From the NCBI GenBank assembly GCA_033239525.1, contig BSYO01000010.1:9451379-9515378 (forward strand): 64,000 bases of DNA, read 5' to 3'. The notes under the pieces are model-generated. The model searched no databases. It was not told where the DNA came from and saw only the letters and a list, made by a program, of their open reading frames with translations. Made by a program: the position numbers and the translations under genes. This stretch comes from Nepenthes gracilis (Eukaryota > Streptophyta > Magnoliopsida > Caryophyllales > Nepenthaceae). How positions within the stretch are numbered: the stretch's first letter is position 1; the number at the start of each line of letters is the position of its first letter. Of this stretch, positions 55,508-64,000 are shown one piece after another.

Positions 55508-55512
55508 TAAAT

Positions 55513-58500
55513 ATATGTTATAATTATAAAGACATTGACATCATGGGTATAATTTTTTAACCACACCAAAATTAAGCTAAATATATATATATATATATGA
55601 ATTAATGTTTGACCATTTTATTCAATTTTGTTCAATAAAATTAGCCACTTTTACATAAATATTCACTAGCAAGTAGCACAATGACGAAAATAATATGAAA
55701 TAGTTTTTAGAAGTAAAAAGTATAATTATATAATAAGTAATAAAACTGATGCGTCTCTAGATTTAAATTATTGTATGGATTAAGGAGTCACCAGATCTTC
55801 CATGATGGGTTGAATTAAAGCGGGTCTGGTCTCCATATCTAATAACTTAGATCCTAGAAATACAACGAATAAATAAGAGGTCAAAAAATGATGAAAACTC
55901 ATTCCCCGATATATCTTTCAACGCTTAAATTAGAAATATTTTTGTAGGAAAAGAAAGATGGAGGATTCAAAGTGCACTAGGGCATGAGTGAATAGATTGA
56001 GTATTAGAATGTGCTCGACAAGGGAGTGACTTGGAGTGGACGCATGATAGGGAGAGACTTAGAGAGGGTGCTCAGTAGGGAGCAGCTTTGAGGGATAGAG
56101 GATTAGAGTAATGACCCAAACTATCAATTACAGTTCAAACCGCTCACGCGAAAAATATCAAATCTTAAAAACATTAAATGTCTATGATAGTCTCAATATC
56201 TTTAATAATATATTCATCATTTTAATTACATATCGAGTAAATATTTACCAAAATACAACTACTCAATTTACAGATTACAGCCTAAAAGTAAACTATTAAA
56301 TTTCTATCAAAATAGATCAGATGTGTCTCCCACTGAATTATAGCAACTAACATTAAAAATCCTCCCTAATTGGAAGTCCCAGTAATAGCAGGATCACATG
56401 TTAGTTTTACGTAATCAATTAAATTTGGAGCCAATAAAATATAAGGATTAGCCAAATATCCGAAAAATTATAATAAATTAAAAACTGATAATAATAATAA
56501 ATATTTTGGATGTACAATAAGTGATGGATACCAAAAGTTACAGCAGTAATATAACATCCAACAGATAAATTTATAAGAGAAGTTATATTTCATCGTATCT
56601 ATGACTCAAAAGTAAAAGTAAGGTAGGTTACTCTGAACACTCATGTAACAAAGATCATAAGATTTATCAATAACATGCGAAAATCACTCAAAAGCCAACG
56701 TTAAAAGATAAACATGAATTCTTTAATCCGAATGTCAGCATGAATGATCTGAATATCAAATAATAATCAACAATATGGATTCCACTGAATTTGGATATTA
56801 TAAAAGCTAACATATGGATTCTATTGGACATAACTCATAGATTTGACCGAATCCTAAACTCAAGAGGTATCAACAATCATGAGATATCACAAATAATCTC
56901 TTTAGACCTCATTTTACCATCATGAGCTAAAGTTCGCATATTTATGCTTCCAACAGTTGGGTGAGTGACACGAGGTTATTCATAATATCATCACTACCTT
57001 TACAGTCCTGTCGAGGTTGTATCTCGCAACGTACTCATACCATCTTATGATAAACCTCGCCAATGATATCCCTGATATCATTTTCGACGTTAGTTATATG
57101 GCTATAAATATCAATTCATAATAAATAATATACCTCATCATCACCATAATATGAAAATCAGTATCAAACGACTATAGACTACACTAAAGTGCTATAGTCT
57201 CTCATTTGATTTAATACCTTAGTGTTTTCGTATAATTTTCTTTACCTTAACCGTAAGAAGCCAAGAACTCAAATACTCACACAAACGAGTATAACGCAAA
57301 GAAGACTTTGCAATTACAAGGATAGAAATATCAATCGGTACTGATAAGGACCATATACACATGATCAAAGATAACGTAAATAATGTTATCATCGGGAAAG
57401 AGAGAAAGTACAAAGGACCCACTAGATATCTGCCTATATCATCTCGACTAGTTGACTACAGCCTTCTATCTCTCACAATACTTAATGATGCCATCAATCA
57501 CCCAATTCCACCATTAAATTAATTCCAGTATAATTTCCTTTACTACTCAAACGTCCGATATTATACAATTCTCACAACTATTATCGATATTTTGATTCTT
57601 ACTTGTACAATCATCAAATAATTAAGTGTACTCAATTGTACTACAACCGTATTCAACTCGATATCGGTTAATATAAAAGTACATTTTAACAATTAATTAA
57701 TAATATATATATATATATTCTAAATTCTCATTTAATATAATACATACTTAATATATATAAAAATACCACACACTCTCTCCACATCATTCCACTTCCCGAA
57801 GCTTCTTTCCCCCTTTATTTTTTTTTTTTTTTCTTTTCTTTTTTTTCCTTTTTCCTTTCCCTTTCCTTTTTTCTTTCCCCTTTTCTTCCTTCTTCCTCCT
57901 CCTTCCCTGCTCTACCGTTGCATTAATCTCCCTTCACCCGACAGTGGTTCGACGCTGCACAACAACACTGGCCACAGAAACCTCATGGTAATGTCGGTTC
58001 TCTCTACTATAAATGGGATTTTCCCGTAAAATTGTGCTCCCTTCCATATTCGATCAATTTCTCTCTCTCTTCCTCTCCCACAAGACACAGATAACAAGAG
58101 AAATATTTGCAAACGAATACAATAAAAGAAATACGGACTTGCAATGGTGAAAATAGAAAGTATCACTTGCAATCAGAAGAGATAGTGAAAGTATGGGGAT
58201 TCACTTGTCTAGAATTTACTTCATGGCAACATGACAGCTTCGATGATGATGTCTCTGGCGACGACGGCGGCGACAGCTGTTGGCGATGGAGCAGCTATTG
58301 TTTTACCCATCTGTTCTTCTTCTTTTTCGACCACCTTTCTCGTATTTCTCTCTCTCCCTCTTTTTTTCTCTTCGTTCTCTCCCTTTCTTGTTCAGCCCAA
58401 CTTTGCATCCATGGCATAAATAAAACTTTGGGAAGTGAGTTAGTGGGAGCAGGCGGCATGGTATGGGAGTTGGTTAGGGAAAGTTGTCAGACGGCATGGA

Positions 58501-59543
58501 GGAGGAGGGCGTGTTTGGTAATGAATAGAGAGGGGGGAGCAAGTGAGAGAATTGGTGTCACAAATTCGAATCAAGCAAGTCAATTAAATAATTAATTAAT
58601 CATTTTAAAATTTTAAAATTTTAAATATGTTTAATAAATAATGCTAACTCTAAAAAATTTAGATGAGACATACTAAATATATAAGACCCAATAAATTAAA
58701 ACCCATATAAAACTTTATCGGATAACCGTTCGAATAATATAAATATGACCTATTCTATAATCGCCGTTCGAATAATATAAATTCAACTAAAGTTATAATC
58801 AGATATAATATAATATCTCAACTATTCTCAAAATATAACTATAGGCTTATATTACGTTAATTTTAAAATCAAATCATATCAAATACTAATTTGAATAATA
58901 ACAGAGTTAAAACTCACCAAATCAAGTAAATAGCTAACAGATCATGTCATTATTCTTACAATGTATCTGAACTTTTTTATTCGAAGGGACAAAATATAAA
59001 ACATAAGTCTAATGCTCAATAAGTATTATATTTAAACAAAACGAGTCCAATAAATTAGAGAAAATATCAAATGGATAAATATCCGATCAAATAATGGGAT
59101 AAATCTAAACCGTTGATATAATAAATCCAATAGAAATTCAAAATCCAAGAGCTAATGATAATCTCGTACTCAAATCAAATATCCAAATCCAAAATAAATA
59201 TTTAAATCAGAAAACAATCATCATTGGGATGTATATGTATATGTATATATATATATAAATAAAATAGAAGTGATTCGAACCGATTTTAATAGGCAAATAG
59301 CCAATTTCAAAGTCCAATCCAAGTCCAAGTTTAAGTCTAAGTTCAAATCCAAAGCTCAGTTGACTCGTAATTTGGGATAGAATCCAATATCCAAATGATC
59401 GAATAGCGTTTACAAAGGTCAAAACATCTTGCAACAGATAGTCCAAAGGTCTGGATTAAACTATATAGTCAAAATTATTTATACGAGATATACTAAGGCC
59501 ATCTGTGGACAAAATCAATGAATCTCAAATCCAAATTCAAATC
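55513..59543. other. AT-rich spacer between two Tat elements, no gene recognised
   Basis: No coding frame with recognisable similarity. Contents: an old LTR remnant (55747-55930, separate entry), a pyrimidine tract at 57785-57905, a GC-richer island at 58230-58560 that looks like part of a long LTR or a decayed exon, and a (GT/AT)n run at 59229-59258. The plus-strand frame 58107-58595 is low-complexity Leu/Ser-rich and unsupported. Confidence 0.5.
55747..55930. repeat. Ancient LTR remnant related to the Tat LTR
   Basis: Landmarks follow the order of the LTR start at 43002: TGATGCGTC.CTAGAT, GTATGGATTAAGGAGTC (GTACGGATTAAAGAGTC in the LTR), GGTCTCCATATCTAATAAC (GATCTCCGTCTCTGTTAAC), AGATCCTAGAAATACAACGAATAAA (GGACCTGCATAATACAATCAACGAA) and AGAGGT. 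Spacing is similar and the differences are mostly transitions. Confidence 0.55.
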
Positions 59544-60722
59544 TGTTGCGTTCTGGATTCGCGGAGTCCAGTCCGATCCGTGGTTTCCCGGCTGTCTGAG
59601 TCCGCGTCACCCAATCGGATCCGTGGTTTCCCAGAGTTCCGGATCCGCGAGGTCCAGTCGGATACGTTGTTTCCGAGCAACACAAAGGATTGAGGTGTCG
59701 GATGCAAGGGGGAGATCAAGACCGGATTTTTTACGTGGAAAACCTCCTCTTAAATGGGGAGGAAAAACCACAAGGCTCGGGGCCCTAGAAATGCTTCACT
59801 ATTTGGGTTGAAGCCTTTACAAAGTACAAGTGTTGGAGACCATTCCTTCCATGTCTCTTATTTTGTATCTCTTTTTTAGGGAGGATCGCTCACTGGGAGT
59901 CTTTTCTACTCTCGTTGGAGAGGTTTTCACTCTTTTCGTTCCGCTTTGCTGGGAAGAGAGAAGTTGGGTGGCCTAGTGGAAGTATGCCTTTTTTTTCCCT
60001 TTTCAAGATGGTTTCAGCGTGAGTGAGAGTGAAAGTTTGCCCAGAGGTCCCCTTGAATGGAGCCTCGTTGGGTATTTATAGGGGCGAATGAACTGTTGGG
60101 GAGGAGACACGGGGCGCTCATCGGGTGGTTGAGAAGCCGTCCACTATTCTACTGACTCCCTTTAATGCCGCTGACATGTGGGAGAGCACGCGGCTGGCGC
60201 CGCTGGTAGGCCTGTGTGCTAGGGTCTGAGCGTTAGTCTTGATTTGACTAGATGTGCCCTGTTAAGACGGTGACTGGCAGTGGTTGCAGGTTCTTTGGGA
60301 ATCGACGGAATTGCTTAGCTGGCATTCCCGGTCGTGAATGAGCAGTCCTCGTCCAGATGTGATGTTCCTCGTGAGTTCGTGGACTCGTGAGAGGAAGCAA
60401 CTCTTGGAGGGTCTTCTGGGGAAAAGCCCGAGCTCTCTTCTTGGCCTCTCGGACGGTTCTGAGACTTGGTAAGGCTTCTAGGGTTCTCGGCCTTTTCTGT
60501 GTCCGCGCACCTGGGCGTCGCTAGCGTTGTCCTTAAGCTTTCTTATGGGCGAACGTGATCTCTTGGACTTCTGCTGTAGTCTTGGTCTTTGGGCCATTGG
60601 CGTTTACTTTGGGCCTCTCAGGCAGTCCAGTTTTCTAGGCTCGCTGGAATTTCTCTGGGCCTCCCGTCTGGGCCTTTTCTTCTGGGCCGTCCTTTCATGG
60701 GCCCTTACATTGGGGCCCAACA
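59544..60722 (-). repeat. LTR of the second Tat-type element
   Basis: 1179 bp, TGTTGCGTTCTGG ... TTGGGGCCCAACA. TG/CA ends and the terminal CCCAACA match the first family's LTR. The preceding five bases are AAATC (candidate target-site duplication; the other side is outside the window). The LTR includes TCCG(A/C).CCG-type direct repeats at 59560-59670. Confidence 0.75.
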
Positions 60723-61149
60723 TAGCCCCCCATGCCAAAGGGCCCGAGATTCTCGATCGTTTGGCATGAAGTTGCTTGCCCGCTAGAGGAGTTGGCCGCT
60801 TCCTGCTTGATTGTAGCCGTGAGCATACTCATAGCCCGACACAGGTGTCCTTGAATAGGTCCGAGTACGATAATCTGTGTTCCATATTAGGCCCTTTATA
60901 GCGGCCGTTCGAGCACGTGCGTCCTTGTGGCGAGCGCTGTGTTGAGCTTGATGGGGGGCGGTCCCAGGACTTCTTCTGGATCCGAGGTCTTTCTTCTGGG
61001 CCACCGTTTCGCTTCCCTGTTGGAGCATATCCGGCTGATGTGACGCACTGTTAGGCGCCTTGGGAAGGAGAGATCATCAGGCTTCTAGGTGAAATGGCTG
61101 GTCGACTCGTGGCAAGGGTAATGAGTGCGCCTTTTTGTATTCCTGGGTT

Positions 61150-61158
61150 TATTTAAGC
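61150..61158 (+). promoter_or_regulatory. TATA-like box upstream of the aORF of the second element
   Basis: TATTTAAGC, about 125 bases before ATG 61282. The same nonamer lies before the aORF in the first family (7112-7120, 46191-46199). Confidence 0.45.
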
Positions 61159-61281
61159 GTCTCCTTGCACTGATTTCTCATCTTCGCGCCTGCTTTTCGT
61201 TTTCTCCTCCAAGTGTTAAGGCTTTACATTCCTTCTTCGTTCGGGTCTCTTCTTCTTCTTCTCGTTTTTTCTTTAGCTTTC

Positions 61282-63334
61282 ATGGCGCCTGGGGTGAGAC
61301 AGATTGCCTCCACGGTGACGCTCGACCAGCTCACGGAGATTCGAGCCCGATATCGAATCCCTGAGTCTACGGCTATGATGATCCCGGAGTCACATGATAG
61401 GGCATTGTACCCTTAGGACGGCTTCATTACCGTTTATGAGGTCCACCTTAAAGGTGGACTACGGTTTCCCATCGCAGTGGAGCTTTACGACATCGTGAGG
61501 GCACTTGGAGTGCTCCTCACCAGGCTTCAGCCGAATGCGATGAGGTATCTGGTATCCTTGTGCATTTTCTTCCGGTGCCATGAGAGGCTCTTGAATGCTC
61601 TTACGGTCAAGGTGATGTTCCGCTTCACACAGAACCTTGACTGGATTGTAATGACTCCCCGCCCGAAATTTTCCTTGATGTGTGGAGGTAACCCGGACTC
61701 CACGAAGCGGTGGAAGGATAAGTTTTTCTTTCTTGGCGTCCACAAGCACTGGGCCATCCCTGTCAAGTGGGGGAAGGTGGCTAGCCAGTATAGCTCTGAC
61801 CTTTCGAGGGAGGACAGGGAGGAAGTGAAGGCGTACACGGACCTGGTGATGGCCAATCTGTGGACCTTTCACCTAAATAAGCGTAACATGTGGCTGACCC
61901 CTGGGAAACTCGAGGAGGCCAAATGGGTACCGCGGGCTGTGGCCTCTGGCACAGCTTCTCCTGAGAAGTCCAAGAAGGGACTGAGGATCGGGGGACCAAC
62001 TGCCGAGCCCTCCTCTAGTGATGACGAGGATTTTGACATCGATGATTTGAGCGACGCTGACATGGCTGCTCCTCTGCTTAAGAGGTCGAGGACTGGATCT
62101 TTTCCTGAGTCCTCGGGGTCTGGAGGTCTCGTCTTCACTTCCACTGCTAATCTTCCGGACGTCCAGCCCCCCTGCGATGATGATAACGATGACGTTCCTT
62201 TGATCAAAAGGCCGAGGATCGGAATCTCTCTTCCGGGGTCCTCGGAACCTGAAGGCCTCGTCTTCACTTCCACTGCTAATCTACCTGTCGCACCCGTGGG
62301 GGTCCTTGTTCAGGCTCCGGAGCTCTCGGACGCCCAGCCCCCCTGTGATGATTTCGTCCTTGGGGCTCCCGCCGATTTGCCTGGTGACGTCTCGGACAGG
62401 ATTGATCATCCTTCCAAGGACATAGGAGGCGGATGTGCCACGGTGGACTCTGAGAGGAGGATGACGGCGGAAATGGTCCAAGAGGTGGTGGAGGTCGAGG
62501 ACTTGAGCGCTGACAAGCCCGTGCTTTCTGATCCTCCTGAGCGCCCTACTGTGGTCGAGGTCAAGCGGTTGCCCGAATTTCTTGGGGACGTTGATTTTGG
62601 GGCAGACTTTCTAGCGCCTTTTATAGCTGACGAGTCTGTGTCTGAGGTGGCACCTGCGGGGCCTAGGAGCGATCTGCAGGAGTCCGAGTCCCACGTGGAG
62701 CGTGGCGCAGGGGATGATCCTCTTGTTTCTAAGGTAGGCCACTGCTTCCTTTCTTCCCTTGCTTCCAAATGTTCACACTTTGATGAACTTTTCTGTTGCA
62801 GCTCCAGAGCCTGATTGCCGGCCTTAATGGACTAGTGGGAGTGATCGCTCGATCCCGTCTGGAAATGAGGTCCTCGAGGGCCGCTCATGAAGCTGCGCTA
62901 GGGCGGAAGCGGAGCTGGCTGAAGCTAAGGAGAAGATCTCTTCTTTGGAGGGTACTGTCAAGCACCTGTGGCTTAGGTAGGGCCTCCTTCAGGATCGGAT
63001 CCTTCGCCAGGAGGAGAGGCTGAGGAAGTCTGTGTAGATTGCTGAGATGGCTCCAGTGTTGGACGGCAAGTTTCGGGACGGCATTCGCATGTGCCGCCGA
63101 GTGGCGCAACTGGTCCGTCCGCGATTTCCTGTAGCCGTCTTCGATCCCAAGAACGCCAGCGCCTTGAGCGTAGAAGACTTATATGGCGTCGATGGTAGGC
63201 CTTTCCCTGGCCCTCCTCGGGCAGGGCCTGATGGTGGACCTCTTACGCCCGATGAGCCAGTTCTGGCGGAACAGGCGGGATCTGCAGGAGCCCATGAGGC
63301 TCAAGGAGGAGGAAGCCGAGAGGCACTCCCTTGA
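61282..63334 (+). pseudogene. Antisense accessory gene (aORF), second element
   Basis: ATG 61282 opens MAPGVRQIASTVTLDQLTEI, RARYRIPESTAM and reaches a TAG (61414-61416) before DGFITVYEVHLKGGLRFPI. The downstream frame is then open to the intron: LQPNAMRYLVSLCIFFRCHE, RWKDKFFFLGVHKHW (family core), LWTFHLNKRNMWLTPGKLEE, then a long acidic region with basic KRPRIG patches and a repeated GLVFTSTANLP block. The intron is 62734-62801 (68 bp, GTAGG...TTGCAG, phase 0). The last exon starts LQSLIAGLNGLVG, changes frame once into AEAELAEAKEKISSLEG (coiled coil) and continues KFRDGIRMCRRVAQLV to a stop at 63332-63334. One nonsense codon and about two frame breaks separate it from an intact gene. Molecular function unknown. 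Confidence 0.7.
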
Positions 63335-63602
63335 CACGTTTTTCCTTTTCTTATTTTGCTACACTTGTACACAAATTCATTTTTACAAATAAGACTTTGT
63401 CCTTTTCGCGTTAAGGCTTCGGATATTTCTTCTGTCTCGTCTGTACGGATGCGTCTCTTTTTTCTCTTTTTTTTTGTGTGTGGCGCGATGTACAACGCAT
63501 TCTCTTAGCGCGCGGTCTTTTCAAGACTCTTGGCTTTTTATCTTCTCGGGTTTGAGCGTGTGATCCTTTGAGGATCTTTTAGCCGTTAACCTTTTGACCT
63601 CT

Positions 63603-63887
63603 GGGGTCCGACCGCTTAGGCTGCTCGGTGGGCAACCGAGTTTTTGTTGACTGACCTCGGGGGTCCGACCGCTTGGGCTGCTCGGTGGGCAACCGAGTTT
63701 TTGGTGCCTGACCTCGGGGGTCCGACCGCTTGGACCGCTCGATGGGCAACCTAGTTTTTGGTGCCTGACCTCGGGGGTCCGACCGCTTGGGCCGCTCGGT
63801 GGGCAACCGAGTTTTTGGTGCCTGACCACAGGGGTCCGACCGCTTGGGCCGCTTGGTGTGCAACCGAGTTTTTGTTGGTTGAATGTT
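63603..63887. repeat. 57-bp tandem repeat with hairpin, five units
   Basis: GGGTCCGACCGCTTGGGC.GCTCGGTGGGCAACCGAGTTTTTG recurs every 57 bases; the hairpin CTCGGTgggcaACCGAG lies at 63624, 63681 and 63795, with variant forms at 63738 and 63852. It matches in position and hairpin design the array of the first family. The minus-strand frame across it (KLGCPPSGPSGRTPEV...) is only the repeat translated. Confidence 0.9.
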
Positions 63888-64000
63888 GCGAGTTGCTTTG
63901 CTGTTGAGGAGGGAGCACGAGAACGCTTCATGGTAAAGATAATGAAGGCACGTTTTCATTAATATACATTTTTTCTTACATTGAGTGGCCTCCAGGGCCT

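Larger units (their letters stand above)
59544..64000 (-). mobile_element. Second, divergent Tat-type retrotransposon, left part only
   Basis: Left LTR 59544-60722, then GGCATGGGGGGCTA on the complement (60723-60736) as a clear polypurine tract, which fixes pol on the minus strand beyond the window. Next come a plus-strand accessory gene (61282-63334) and a 57-bp hairpin repeat array (63603-63887). The layout equals that of the element at 43002, while the nucleotide sequence is largely unalignable by eye outside these signals. Gag and pol lie to the right of 64000. Confidence 0.8.

Noticed and set aside
58107..58595. 162-codon plus-strand frame
   Set aside because: Low-complexity Ser/Phe/Leu stretch from pyrimidine-rich DNA with no recognisable domain.
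63603..63887. CRISPR-like look of regularly spaced repeats
   Set aside because: Units are contiguous without variable spacers, and the genome is eukaryotic.
63521..63931. 136-codon minus-strand frame with five KLGCPPSGPSGRTPEV repeats
   Set aside because: Unit length of 57 bases is a multiple of three, so a repetitive frame stays open by chance; the signal is a hairpin array.
1..64000. tRNA, rRNA or other structured RNA genes
   Set aside because: Looking through the window by eye I saw no convincing tRNA box pair or rRNA segment; a tRNAscan or Rfam run would be needed to exclude small RNAs.

Overview
This window is nuclear DNA of a flowering plant, most likely a eudicot. The evidence is intron-containing genes with GT/GC–AG splicing, plant-specific families (DUF1218, LOS4-type DEAD-box helicase, Iojap-related protein), dense LTR retrotransposons of the plant Tat clade, and AT-rich spacers. 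It holds few intact genes. Most of it is transposable elements, segmental duplication and broken or captured gene pieces. A run of 100 N (37343-37442) marks a scaffold gap. All similarities below were judged by eye from translations; no alignment or database search was run.

Layout. (1) 1-13200: copy 1 of a ~13.2-kb segmental duplication, with exons of an Iojap-related gene (+), its 3' flank, and a Ty3/gypsy Tat-type retrotransposon lying on the minus strand and cut off at 13200. (2) 13201-22777: the 5' part of a LOS4/RH38-type DEAD-box RNA helicase gene (-). It is missing its C-terminal half, and its large third intron contains a complete 4.28-kb LTR element (14078-18361). That element has no recognisable pol and instead carries intronless fragments of at least three host genes (fatty acid amide hydrolase, DUF21/CNNM-type transporter, BEACH/SPIRRIG-like). 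(3) 22990-26103: an orphan arm related to the large inverted repeat downstream, a CTCCGGAG minisatellite, and LTR-like debris. (4) 26104-36220: a 10.1-kb structure bounded by ~1.1-kb inverted repeats (Pack-MULE-like). It contains a copia fragment, a last exon of a DUF1218 gene behind a tandem array of its intron end, and a full-length CDC20 gene with a nonsense codon. (5) 36221-38300: purine-rich repeats, the gap, and a hAT-type MITE-like repeat. (6) 38319-55507: copy 2 of the duplication, with one more Iojap exon and the complete 12.5-kb Tat element flanked by TAAAT target-site duplications. (7) 55508-59543: AT-rich spacer with an old LTR remnant. (8) 59544-64000: the left LTR and adjoining part of a second, divergent Tat-type element running off the window.

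The two Tat families share one architecture. Reading the plus strand: LTR, then a spliced accessory gene (aORF, 'putative gypsy-type transposon' family) antisense to pol, then a tandem hairpin array. In the first family gag-pro-RT-RNaseH-aRNH-INT follows on the minus strand. The aORF keeps an intron at the same place and phase and a TATTTAAGC box upstream of its ATG in both families, which suggests it is, or was, a real antisense gene.
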